NCBI RefSeq assembly: GCF_014489555.1
Contig: NZ_CP060784.1
Location: forward strand, 2,852,001-2,916,000
Length of the DNA stretch: 64,000 nucleotides
Source: Hymenobacter qilianensis
GTDB lineage: Bacteria; Bacteroidota; Bacteroidia; Cytophagales; Hymenobacteraceae
Direction: 5' to 3'
Both the position numbers and the translations under genes were made by a program. The notes under the pieces were generated by a model. The model was not told the DNA's origin. It saw nothing but the letters and a program-made list of their open reading frames with translations, and did no database searches. This document shows positions 1-8,049 of the stretch, one piece after another. Position 1 is the stretch's first letter; every line of letters begins with the position of its first letter.

Positions 1-30
1 TGCGCAGCGTGTAGCGTTATTTGAAGTCAG

Positions 31-81
31 TTTCACGAAAAAAGCCCCCCAGACGACTATCTGGGGGCTTTTTTCGTGAAA
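31..81 (-). terminator. Intrinsic terminator built from an inverted G/C motif
   Basis: A near-perfect inverted repeat with TTTCACGAAAAAAGCCCCCC on the left and the matching GGGGGCTTTTTTCGTGAAA on the right surrounds a short loop. It lies immediately after the stop of the minus-strand carrier gene and has T-runs on both strands, so it may act in both directions. The left arm has six C and the right arm five G, an asymmetry that recurs in the window. Confidence 0.85.
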
Positions 82-84
82 GAA

Positions 85-1431
85 TTATTGTAAACCGATT
101 ATAATACCGGTGACCACAGCCAGTGCGCCCAGCACTAGTAGCCCTAGGTATAAGGGCAGCACAAACTTCCACCACGCATCAAACCGCACGCCGCAGGCCG
201 CCACAATAGCCATGAGGGCGCCATTGGTGGGAGTGATCAGTTCGCAGAGGCCAGCGCCGTATTGATACGCCAGCACCGTAACCTGGCGCGACAAACCGAG
301 CAAATCGGAGAGGGGCGTGAGAATGGGCATAGTGAGCACCGCTTGGCCGCTCACACTGGGCACGGGCAAATGCAGGGCCGTATGAACCGCCATCATACCC
401 AGGGCCGACAGTGTAACCGGCAGCCCCGCCAGTGGTGCCGACATCGCCTGCACAATTGTATCCACTATCTGGCCCTGCTCTAGCACCACAAAAATGGCGC
501 GCGCAAAACCAATCAGCAGGGCCGAAAAAGCCAAGTCGCGGAAGCCGGCAATAAAGCTTTCAGCTGTGCCCGTTAGGCCCAGGCCACCAACTAAGCCGGC
601 CGTTACGCCCAGCACGAAAAACAACGCGCCCATCTGCTCGAACTCCCAGCCCAGATTCAGGACGCCGTAGGTAAATGCGGCAAACGTGAGCAGGAGCAAC
701 AGCAGCACCAGCCCATGGCGGCCCACGCCGCCCGTAGCTTCGGTTTCGGCTTCTGCAAGTTCAGGGGCTATGCGGTGGCGGGTAGCGTAGCGCATGGTGC
801 CGCCAATCCAGAGAGCCAAGGCGGCGGCCAGAAAAATCAGCCGGAAGCCCGCCCCGGATAGTAGGGGCAGCTGCGCCAACTTTTGAGCAATGCCTACTTG
901 AAAAGGATTAATCGGGCTAAAGGCTGCGCCCACGGCTGCCGCCCCCAGGCTCACCGCCGCAGCCGTAAGCACCGGATAACCCAGGCGCCGCATAAGTACC
1001 AGTAGCACGGGCACCAGCGGAATGATTTCCTCCTGCATATTCTCCAGCGCGCCCATCGTGGCGAAAAGCAAGGAGATAAGCGGAATAACAAGCGCCTCAC
1101 GCCCTCGAAAGCGCACCAACAGCCAGTCGACACCCCGCCGCAGCGCGCCCGTATGGTCGACTACGGTGAAAGCGCCGCCCGTCAGAAAAACGAAAAAGAT
1201 AACGCTGGCCGCTTCCTGCATACCTCGCGGAATACTAACCACGGCCTCCAGCAGACTGACCGGCGACGGTGCCACCCGGTGATAGGAGCCAGGAATGACT
1301 ACTTCGCGGCCAGTGGCTGCATCGGCGCGGCGCTCAAATACGCCGGCGGGCAGCACGTAGCTGAGCAGTGTGGCCAGCACAATAAACCCAACTAGAAGAA
1401 CCAGCGGGTGCGGGAAGCGAAAGGTGTTCAT
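85..1431 (-). CDS. YfcC-family (C4-dicarboxylate anaerobic carrier-like) membrane transporter
   Basis: The 448-residue protein has about eleven or twelve hydrophobic segments spread along its length, including the glycine-rich stretch around SLGAAAVGAAFSPINPFQVG and a second one, HLPVPSVSGQAVLTMPILTP, near the C-terminus. These paired, proline-containing motifs are typical of the YfcC/DcuC-like (ArsB/NhaD superfamily) carriers of the inner membrane. The reading frame is open 20 codons further upstream, but the ATG giving MNTFRFPHPLVLL is preferred because the transmembrane region begins directly after it. The substrate cannot be told from sequence; members are often annotated as basic amino acid or dicarboxylate carriers. 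It is a single gene with its own terminator. Confidence 0.85.
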   Translation of the reverse strand: MNTFRFPHPLVLLVGFIVLATLLSYVLPAGVFERRADAATGREVVIPGSYHRVAPSPVSLLEAVVSIPRGMQEAASVIFFVFLTGGAFTVVDHTGALRRGVDWLLVRFRGREALVIPLISLLFATMGALENMQEEIIPLVPVLLVLMRRLGYPVLTAAAVSLGAAAVGAAFSPINPFQVGIAQKLAQLPLLSGAGFRLIFLAAALALWIGGTMRYATRHRIAPELAEAETEATGGVGRHGLVLLLLLLTFAAFTYGVLNLGWEFEQMGALFFVLGVTAGLVGGLGLTGTAESFIAGFRDLAFSALLIGFARAIFVVLEQGQIVDTIVQAMSAPLAGLPVTLSALGMMAVHTALHLPVPSVSGQAVLTMPILTPLSDLLGLSRQVTVLAYQYGAGLCELITPTNGALMAIVAACGVRFDAWWKFVLPLYLGLLVLGALAVVTGIIIGLQ

Positions 1432-1577
1432 GATGTGGAATAAGGAATGCTGTACTGTCAGCAAACATCCACGAAAAAACGCATTCCCCACTAATCAGCC
1501 TTAAAACTAAGTGGCCGCAGACTGTGGCAGCCAGAGCAAACCAGAGGCGTAAATACGTGTCGGGTCAACCCGATAAA

Positions 1578-1853
1578 TCAGGCGGAGATACTGGCGTAGT
1601 GCTCATCGATGGACTTGTCCATGGCTTCGCGAAAAGTCACTAGCAGCTTATTGCGCTCGGTATCGGGCATACTCTGCAAGGCTTGCTCAAAAGTAGTACG
1701 GTAGACGTGCACCATAAATTCGGCGCCGTGACTAGAGAGGAATCCATCATGTATACTCTTGAATACCACTTTCTCAGCGGAAGAAATAGTAAGCGAAAGA
1801 GCCAGCCATTCCTTCGCATTGTTGGCTAGGCTGAGGCGTAAGTCTTCATTCAT
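1578..1853 (-). CDS. Small hypothetical protein
   Basis: I do not recognise this 91-residue protein. It is soluble and predicted mostly helical, with no signal peptide or membrane segment and no obvious motif. Reading frame and base composition look coding (third positions G/C-rich) and the ATG MNEDLRLSL is well placed. It is flanked by non-coding DNA on both sides and is probably transcribed alone. The N-terminal half contains KEWLALSLTISSAEK and the C-terminal half a charged helix ending in DEHYASISA. Confidence 0.6.
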   Translation of the reverse strand: MNEDLRLSLANNAKEWLALSLTISSAEKVVFKSIHDGFLSSHGAEFMVHVYRTTFEQALQSMPDTERNKLLVTFREAMDKSIDEHYASISA

Positions 1854-1944
1854 AAGCGTATTGATAAAAAAGGAAAACGGAAGTGATACTGTTTGAAGAC
1901 TGCAGAAAAGCTAAAGTCTAGACCTGCCTAGTGGCCCCTGGTAC

Positions 1945-2220
1945 CTAACAAGAACCAGGCTCGGGAGGCTCCGCTGACCAGTTTACCTGCCGCAGCAACA
2001 CGCGGAATTCTGCTTCGGACGCTACGCGGCCCTGAAAGCTATAGAGCATCTGGCCATCGACTACTTCCAGCAAAGTGATTTCATCGTCTTCGTAGAGCAC
2101 AACGGTTTCTTGTCCGCAGGCGCTGGGGCGGCTATACCGCATTTGGCGGGGCGGCGAGCGGAATTGCACGAAGCCCAATGCTTGCAGTAACTCCGCAGAT
2201 GGTTGATAAAAAACAGACAT
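1945..2220 (-). CDS. Small hypothetical protein
   Basis: This is an unrecognised 91-residue protein. The open frame extends 20 codons upstream, but the internal ATG giving MSVFYQPSAELLQALGF is the more natural start because the upstream residues look like translated leader. The middle has a run of short beta-like strands (VVLYEDDEITLLEVVDGQML) and the C-terminus one helix. Its size and strand pattern faintly resemble the 80-residue protein at 4193-4435, which may belong to the same lineage-specific family; this is weak inference. Confidence 0.55.
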   Translation of the reverse strand: MSVFYQPSAELLQALGFVQFRSPPRQMRYSRPSACGQETVVLYEDDEITLLEVVDGQMLYSFQGRVASEAEFRVLLRQVNWSAEPPEPGSC

Positions 2221-2679
2221 GTGAAATGGCCCCCGATGAAAGCGCCAAGCAACTACGCTGAGCGGTAAGCTGTAACGCATAATAAGATAAAAGGCAAAAT
2301 ACCAAACAGTTGCCTTTAATTAAGAACGGGAATGGATTGCAGCTACTTGGCAGGCCAAGGCTTTTTCGCCTGTTCTAAAAACAGAAGTCTAAGCACGCCA
2401 CCTGTTCAATCCTTTCTTGTGCTTAGAATATGACAACACAAAGAATGGTCCAGCTTAGCCGAACTTCTAACAGCGTCAGTAGCTATTCTAGTCTTTAAAG
2501 CGAATAGCTTGTAAAAAGCTGTCTGCCAAGTGATTATTTATAACAAATAAATAATTGCATAAGCTATATAGCGCGTCACCAAGAAGTGAACAAATTGGCG
2601 CAGCAAATATTGCTTTGCCCAGCGACTTAAGGCTCAACTTGCTCCCAGATTTGCCCCCCAGCGAGGTAATCGTGGGTAA
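2221..2679. other. Intergenic region, no gene seen
   Basis: About 460 bases, fairly AT-rich between 2330 and 2630, without a convincing reading frame on either strand. It contains one copy of the G/C motif (C6 at 2654-2659, in TTTGCCCCCCAG) near the end of the antiporter gene. The open frame from 2555 runs into that gene on the opposite strand and looks spurious. Confidence 0.6.
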
Positions 2680-3969
2680 TCAGGGCTTGCCCCCGGCAGC
2701 TGGTGCAGGCTCGGCGGGCAGCATAGAAGCGGCATCGAGGGGGCGGTGGGAGCCAAAGAAAAGCCGGTAGAAGCCCAGCATCTTGCGTTTTTCAAGTACA
2801 AAAAAGAGCAGCGTACAGAAAACGGTCGTGAAAATAATTACGGCAAAGGTGATGGTTTGAATAGTGGGGCCGCTGGGCAAACCCCGCTGGGCAGGCAGCG
2901 TGGCCAGTACGGCCGCCCCCAAACCCTTGGGAATCATGATGCTCATGAAGGACATGTCGAACAGCGGGGTTTTGGTGTCGGCGGAAGCCAGCACGACCGG
3001 GATGCGCACCAGAAAAAGCAGCAGCGTAATAGCGGCCCCCAGCCCAATCAGGTAGGCGTTGTCGAGTACAATGGACATGCCCACATACACGAAGAAAAAC
3101 GTGCGCAGCAGAAATACCATCTCGGAGAAAAAGTCTTTCTCAACTGCGGTCAGCTCGATGTGGCGACTGGGCAGATAGGGATAGAGCAGGCGCGGGCGCA
3201 GCAGCGTAACGTTGCCCAAGGTGATGCTGAAAAACAGTACCGCAATTGGGCCGCTGAAATCAAGCTGCTCCACCAATCCGTACACGATAAAGACGAAAGC
3301 TGGCGTGGAAAAGCGCGTTTTGAGAAGCGTGGGTACTTTATTCAGTAGTATTGACCACAGGTAGCCGGAGGCCACGCCCGCCACTACAGCCAGCACCAGC
3401 GAGGTGAAAATGTGCCCAAACATGGAGCCCAGACTAAACGAAGCACCGGTGTAAAGGCTGATCAGCGAGATAGGAATGGCCAGCGTGTACACGTCGCTGA
3501 AGGCCGACTCCATGACCAGGGTGGTAGAAGTTTGGTCCTGAATATCCACCTTACGGGCTAGGGTGGTTACCACCGCCGAGGAAGTGCCCCCCAGAATGCT
3601 GCCCAGAATAACGGAGCTGAGAAAGTCGAGGCCCGCGAACATCTGGGCCATGGCCGCCACCAGCATGGTGGTCACAATGAAGTTGAGGGTGGTGAGGGTA
3701 ACGGTACCCCGCAACGCCGATTTCAGCTGCTCAAAACGTACCTCCAGCCCACTCTCAAACAGAATAAATACTAGTACGATGTTGGTAAAAACCCTGCCCG
3801 CCTGCCCGAACGAAGCCGGATCGATGAGGTGAAATACGGGGCCTATTAGTATTCCCACCAGTAGCAAGCCCACCACATCAGGAATACGGGTCCGGTCGAA
3901 CATCTCGGCCAAGTAATGGCCGAGGAAGATCAGGAAACCGATAAAAATAATGAGGATGGGAGTTGTCAT
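2680..3969 (-). CDS. Cation:proton antiporter (CPA family, Na+/H+ exchanger domain)
   Basis: A 429-residue inner-membrane protein with around twelve hydrophobic segments. It matches the Na_H_Exchanger pattern: an N-terminal pair of helices with RIPDVVGLLLVGILIGP (the 'P-x-x-x-G-x-L-x-G-x-x-x-GP' signature), then FILFESGLEVRFEQLK, GGTSSAVVTTLARK, and MESAFSDVYTLAI, where the acidic residues ES..SD sit in the ion-binding region. Family knowledge says it exchanges Na+ or K+ for protons. No C-terminal TrkA-N or UspA regulatory domain is attached, only a Pro/Ala-rich tail. The start at MTTPILII is chosen over a longer form because the first membrane helix follows directly. Confidence 0.88.
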   Translation of the reverse strand: MTTPILIIFIGFLIFLGHYLAEMFDRTRIPDVVGLLLVGILIGPVFHLIDPASFGQAGRVFTNIVLVFILFESGLEVRFEQLKSALRGTVTLTTLNFIVTTMLVAAMAQMFAGLDFLSSVILGSILGGTSSAVVTTLARKVDIQDQTSTTLVMESAFSDVYTLAIPISLISLYTGASFSLGSMFGHIFTSLVLAVVAGVASGYLWSILLNKVPTLLKTRFSTPAFVFIVYGLVEQLDFSGPIAVLFFSITLGNVTLLRPRLLYPYLPSRHIELTAVEKDFFSEMVFLLRTFFFVYVGMSIVLDNAYLIGLGAAITLLLFLVRIPVVLASADTKTPLFDMSFMSIMIPKGLGAAVLATLPAQRGLPSGPTIQTITFAVIIFTTVFCTLLFFVLEKRKMLGFYRLFFGSHRPLDAASMLPAEPAPAAGGKP

Positions 3970-4192
3970 GCTAAAGTTAGTTACCCCCAAATCAGCTCAG
4001 ATGCACTAGTGCAGCCCGAGCGAAGTATCCGGTTTGGGCAGTACGTGTGAAGTAAGACTGGTAGTTGTCTTTGGCAACGTACTAATTTTGGGGCCTGGGG
4101 GGCAAATTTAGCGACGCAACGCTTAAAGCAGCCCGCTGAAGTACTCTCCTGGAACCCCCGCTGCGGCATCGTCCGTTGAGGCATTACACTTT

Positions 4193-4435
4193 ATGCAACT
4201 TACCGCCTTCAAACTGCTACCCATGGGCCATCAGGCCGTCTTGCTGCGGCAAGGGGGGCATTTCCTGGCCGAGCGTCAGCAAGATAGCTTTAGCCTGCAA
4301 CTTTATGCGTTCGGCGATTTTTACGCCGAAGTGTGGCGCGTGCAGGACGAAGAGCGCATCCTGTTCATTCATCTATTTCAGCACCCGGCAGGGCTGGCTG
4401 CTTATTTGGAAAGAATTCGACTGCCCGAAGTATAA
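4193..4435 (+). CDS. Small hypothetical protein
   Basis: An 80-residue protein beginning MQLTAFKLLPMGHQAVLL. I do not recognise it. It has alternating hydrophobic and charged residues suggesting a compact alpha/beta domain (FGDFYAEVWRVQDEERILF), and no export signal. A TAATTTTG box at 4083-4090 fits the Bacteroidota -7 consensus TAnnTTTG and could drive it. The gene contains one copy of the G6 motif (4253-4258, read as QGGHF) and ends before a bidirectional terminator shared with the convergent protease gene. Confidence 0.6.
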   Translation: MQLTAFKLLPMGHQAVLLRQGGHFLAERQQDSFSLQLYAFGDFYAEVWRVQDEERILFIHLFQHPAGLAAYLERIRLPEV

Positions 4436-4460
4436 AAAAGCCCCCCAGCGGCCACCATAC

Positions 4461-4490
4461 AAAAAAGCGCAGCCACTGGCTGCGCTTTTT
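4461..4490. terminator. Bidirectional terminator between convergent genes
   Basis: AAAAAAGCGCAGCC, a loop of ACT, then GGCTGCGCTTTTT: a strong hairpin with an A-run before and a T-run after, suited to ending both the small plus-strand gene and the minus-strand protease gene. A lone motif copy (C6 at 4441-4446) lies just upstream. Confidence 0.85.
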
Positions 4491-4518
4491 GCATTAAAAA
4501 AGATGGTTCGTGTCCGGG

Positions 4519-6648
4519 CTATTGAATCACCAGCTTCTGGGAAGAGGACCGGCCTGCTACCTCAAACTTGGTGATATACATGCCCTTGGGTAGTGCACCC
4601 AGGTTCTGGGTCAGCGACAGACGTTGCGTGCCTTTGGTGCGGAATACTTCGCGGCCGCTCAAATCAGATACCACCACGCTGATGGGCTGATTTTCCTCCG
4701 CTAATACGTTGAAGGTCACCTGGCCTGTGGATGGGTTAGGATATACGCTGGCTTCGGTGCCAGCGGGCAGACCAGCGCGCGTGCTGCCCACCTTCGCATC
4801 GGCGGCGGCTACTGCGGTCAGCGATTCGCTTCTCACGCGGTTTCCCAGCTCTTCGAATGCTACATCAGCCTGCACGAAGCCGTAGCCGGTTTTGAGGTCG
4901 AAGCCAGTATCGAAAACGCCAGGAGTCAGCGGGTTATCCATATCAAGCGCCGAGTCAATCAGACGCTTTTTGATTTGGATGGGGGGCAAATTGCCGACTA
5001 CGCCGCCCAGCATAAGCGCACCCACCGCCGCTACGTGCGGCGCGGCGGCCGATGTACCAAAGAAGTTGGGGAAAACATCTGCATCAATCGGAGTGTCAGC
5101 GCCGAAGAACGTGGTGTTGGCGCCGTCGGGGCCGGTTACTTCAGGCTTCTCATACACCTGTGGCTTTTTCAGCTCTACACCATCCTCAAAATAAATCGGC
5201 GTGCCACCCAAAGACGAAAAACCATTGATGATCGGACGCGGTGTATTGGGGTTAAACTGCGGTGTGTTGAAATAAGCCGAAGCGCCCACAGCAATAACCT
5301 TTTCCGCGTTGGCGTGGCCGGCTATTGTAGAGCTCTGCGTGTCGTACTCCACAAAACGGGGAGTGCTGCCATAGTTGATGTACTTCAGCAGCTTGGGATC
5401 GGGACCAGCATATTTTACAATAACCAACTCCACAGTGAGCGGCTGGGTAGAATTGCTGGTAACGCCAATAATCTCAACTGGGTCGCCATTGGCAATGTTA
5501 TCGGCGGCCGACGACCTGACGAGGGTTCCGTTGAGAAAGAGGTACATGTCCATATCGGTCTTGGCACCCGCTACGCCGTTAGCCGAGAAAAATGGATCAG
5601 TCCATTGCAGCGATATGGTCAGCGAGCCGCGGGGCGGAATAGTGATGCTCTGACGTACATCATTAGGACCAAAAGCATGGGCTGCACCTTCAATGCCCGG
5701 CACTGTGAGGCCCGAATTGGCGTAGGGAGCCTGATAAGATTGCTGGCCCTGATTGCCGGCAGATGAGAAGTATGAGGAGCCCCGATCTACCACTTCCTCG
5801 GCGGCCTGCGCGATAACACCATCCTCGAAGAACGGCTCAGCGAAGTAGACAACATCGTCTACAATCATGCGGCAGCCGGCTTCTTCAAGGCGTATGATGC
5901 CTTGGGCGAAGCTGGCCTGACCCAGAAAAGCGGTGTTAAAGGCGAGGTTGGCGCCGGGCGCTACATCGTGCACCAGCTCAGCCATACCGCGGCCTTCGTC
6001 GCTGCCGCCGCTGGGCAAATCTTCGAGTACCTGTACATTGGCTGGCAAGTCGCCACTGGCCACTCCGGCTGCGGCCCCATTCCGATTATTGTAGCTATCG
6101 GAAAGGATACCCACTTTCACACCCACCCCTGATACATTGTACTTCGCCCGTACCAAGTCCGACTTCAGTGATACGTCGCCCTGGCTGGTTACGGCACCTA
6201 TGTTGCGGGCCGGCGTGTAAGCCGGGCGCACAAACCGCAGCGAGCTAACCGCTTCTAGGCCTTCCAGCTTAGCAATTGGGAATAGGCCCGAAACCATAAC
6301 CCCATAGGAGGCACCGTTTTTCAGGCCCTGAGCTTGTAGTTCCTGTAATAGTCCACTTGCGTTGCCTTCAACTGAGGTAGCTTCTATAACAACATACCCA
6401 TCAAAGATCTGAACATCGGGCGTTACAGAAATTCCTTCTACCTGGCTGATCACGGGAGCCGAGCGCTGCGCCCTTGCTGCCTGGTCTTCGGCCACCTTCA
6501 CTAGATCGGTAGAAACCTTGGATTTCTTGTTTTTGGCTACGCCTAGGCCTCTTTCTGGGCTTTTGCCTTGAGCCAGTATTTGGGTCTCGCTAACTAATGC
6601 AAGGGCTAAGGAGCCGAGCAAAAGCTGCTTCAGGTAATGTTTTTTCAT
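4519..6648 (-). CDS. Secreted S8-type serine peptidase with T9SS C-terminal sorting domain
   Basis: 709 residues. A signal peptide (residues 1-26, ending ILAQG) is followed by a subtilase-like fold. The Asp region is GVKVGILSDSYNN (D184), the oxyanion Asn is in SSAGNQG (N299), and the nucleophile is in GTSAAAPHVA (S533). The usual HGT histidine block is absent; in its place stands SDEGRGMAELVHDVAPGA (residues 216-233), so the third catalytic residue is unclear. From Y636 (YPNPSTGQVTF) to the end (LPKGMYITKF, then SSQKLVIQ) lies a type A T9SS sorting domain, so the protein should cross the outer membrane by T9SS and be anchored or released. Residues 300-520 hold a beta-rich insertion. It ends at the shared terminator at 4461-4490. 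Confidence 0.88.
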   Translation of the reverse strand: MKKHYLKQLLLGSLALALVSETQILAQGKSPERGLGVAKNKKSKVSTDLVKVAEDQAARAQRSAPVISQVEGISVTPDVQIFDGYVVIEATSVEGNASGLLQELQAQGLKNGASYGVMVSGLFPIAKLEGLEAVSSLRFVRPAYTPARNIGAVTSQGDVSLKSDLVRAKYNVSGVGVKVGILSDSYNNRNGAAAGVASGDLPANVQVLEDLPSGGSDEGRGMAELVHDVAPGANLAFNTAFLGQASFAQGIIRLEEAGCRMIVDDVVYFAEPFFEDGVIAQAAEEVVDRGSSYFSSAGNQGQQSYQAPYANSGLTVPGIEGAAHAFGPNDVRQSITIPPRGSLTISLQWTDPFFSANGVAGAKTDMDMYLFLNGTLVRSSAADNIANGDPVEIIGVTSNSTQPLTVELVIVKYAGPDPKLLKYINYGSTPRFVEYDTQSSTIAGHANAEKVIAVGASAYFNTPQFNPNTPRPIINGFSSLGGTPIYFEDGVELKKPQVYEKPEVTGPDGANTTFFGADTPIDADVFPNFFGTSAAAPHVAAVGALMLGGVVGNLPPIQIKKRLIDSALDMDNPLTPGVFDTGFDLKTGYGFVQADVAFEELGNRVRSESLTAVAAADAKVGSTRAGLPAGTEASVYPNPSTGQVTFNVLAEENQPISVVVSDLSGREVFRTKGTQRLSLTQNLGALPKGMYITKFEVAGRSSSQKLVIQ

Positions 6649-7109
6649 GCTGGAATAGTTAGGTAAGTGGATTAGAAAATAAGCGATGCCTTAAGGAGGA
6701 GCTTATATAATTATTGAAATGAAAAAATGTTATATATCATTTTTTAGTCTATAGGAGGTTTTTGCACAAATAAGTCGAGGCTCAACCTCAACCATTAGTT
6801 ACTGCGCATGAAAGGCACTTTAGCCGCATATGGCTAGTGTGTCGAGTAGTAAAATTCCTGAGATTAATTTATTGCTGCACGTGTTGGGCTAGGCCTTGAT
6901 GGCCTCTAAAAAGCCCCCACACCTACCTTCAGCTACCGCAGTAACTGACCATGCCACGGGAAGGCCCGAGGTCCAACGTCATAGTTATGGAGCCTGTGAC
7001 TCAATAACTTTGCCCCCTGACCGCCGTACTCTGGAGTGCCCGGTAAGACCGACGTGCCTAGGGAGCCGGGGAGGCGTAAGTGCCGGAGTATTTGACGAAG
7101 CCAAAGTGT
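6649..7109. other. Divergent intergenic region
   Basis: About 460 bases between the diverging protease and EamA genes. The protease-proximal 150 bases are AT-rich and should hold its promoter, though I see no clear box. The open frame from 6896 crosses into the EamA gene in another frame and shows no protein-like features. A -7-like box for the EamA gene is listed separately. Confidence 0.5.
7005..7012 (+). promoter_or_regulatory. Putative -7 promoter element (TAACTTTG)
   Basis: TAACTTTG fits the Bacteroidota sigma-ABfr -7 consensus TAnnTTTG. It lies about 97 bases before the EamA start. A clear TTTG -33 box is not seen at the expected distance, so this is tentative. Confidence 0.35.
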
Positions 7110-7541
7110 ATGTGGATTGTATTTTCGTTGTTAGCGGCCGTGTCGGCGGCTGTGGTAGTTACCCTTTCCAAGGCCGGCATCAAGAATGTTGATTCCAGCC
7201 TGGCCTTCGCTATACAGTCGGTGCTGATTTTGCTGGTGGCTTGGAGCGTGGTTGCGTATCAGGGCAATCTGCCGGATGTATCGCGCATCGACCGACGCAG
7301 CATGACCTTTCTGGTAATAGCCGGCATCGTGACGTGCGTGTCGTCGCTGCTGTCGTTTCAGGCCCTTAAGCTTGGCGATGCCTCGCGCGCCTCGCCCCTC
7401 GACAAAGTGTCGCTGGTATTTTCTATAATTCTGGCCGTCGTTTTCCTGAAAGAAAAGATTAACTGGCAGGTAATTGTAGGGGCATTACTGATGGCTGCGG
7501 GCGCGCTCTTTATCGCGCTGGCCAAGCCCTCATCCAACTAA
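7110..7541 (+). CDS. EamA-family (DMT) membrane protein, single domain
   Basis: 143 residues from the ATG giving MWIVFSLLAAVSAAVVVTLS; the frame opens earlier with GTG at 7080, but EamA single-domain proteins typically start MW(x)I..ALLAA. Four to five transmembrane helices are present, with the EamA hallmarks FQALKLGDASRASPLDKVSL and VFLKEKINWQVIVGALLM. It is half the length of usual ten-helix DMT transporters, so it probably works as a dimer. The substrate is unknown. It converges with the ElaA-type acetyltransferase gene. Confidence 0.85.
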   Translation: MWIVFSLLAAVSAAVVVTLSKAGIKNVDSSLAFAIQSVLILLVAWSVVAYQGNLPDVSRIDRRSMTFLVIAGIVTCVSSLLSFQALKLGDASRASPLDKVSLVFSIILAVVFLKEKINWQVIVGALLMAAGALFIALAKPSSN

Positions 7542-7565
7542 ATTATGCGGCGGAATCAGGCCCGA

Positions 7566-8015
7566 CTAAGACCGGCGCATGGGAATGTGCGGAATGCCGT
7601 CTTCCAGGTACATATCGCCGCACTGCACAAAGCCAAAACTGCTGTAAAATCTCTCTAAATACTGCTGCGCGCCAATCTTAATGGGCTGGGGGGCAAAATA
7701 CTGCTCGCAGTGCGCAATTGCCTGCCGCATCAATTCCTGCCCGAGCCCAAAGCGCCGAAATTTAGGCGCGACAATTACCCGCCCAATACTGACTTCCTCG
7801 TAAGCTATGCCCGCGTCGAAAAGCCGGGCGTAGGCTGCTAATTTTCCGTCCGGCGTGTGCCCCAACAGGTGATACGCCGCCATATCCTGGCCATCGATAT
7901 CCTGAAACGCACAGGCTTGCTCCACTACAAATACCTCGCTGCGGAGTTGCAGCAATTCGTACAGTTCGGTTAAGGATAAGTCGTTAAACTTCTTGCAGGT
8001 CCAGGATAATGTCAT
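7566..8015 (-). CDS. elaA: GNAT N-acetyltransferase, ElaA family
   Basis: 149 residues, the full length of ElaA proteins. The sequence starts with the family pattern LSLTELYELLQLRSEVFVVEQ and has the acetyl-CoA loop RVIVAPKFRRFGLGQELM (consensus R-x-x-G-x-G/A), followed by PIKIGAQQYLERFYSSFGF, and ends with DGIPHIPM. It should transfer an acetyl group from acetyl-CoA to an unidentified substrate in the cytoplasm. One motif copy (G6 at 7688-7693) is embedded, read as FAPQP. It lies 34 bases downstream of the amidohydrolase gene on the same strand and may be co-transcribed. Confidence 0.88.
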   Translation of the reverse strand: MTLSWTCKKFNDLSLTELYELLQLRSEVFVVEQACAFQDIDGQDMAAYHLLGHTPDGKLAAYARLFDAGIAYEEVSIGRVIVAPKFRRFGLGQELMRQAIAHCEQYFAPQPIKIGAQQYLERFYSSFGFVQCGDMYLEDGIPHIPMRRS

Positions 8016-8049
8016 GTGTAGTATTGCTGCTTTTTGGGCCGGTTGGTGC

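Noticed and set aside
2746..3348. 200-codon plus-strand reading frame opposite the antiporter
   Set aside because: It is the complement of a gene with clear transporter motifs; its own sequence is Gln/Gly/Arg-rich with no recognisable domain.
6896..7192. 98-codon frame before the EamA gene
   Set aside because: It overlaps EamA in another frame, has no domain, and contains the likely promoter.
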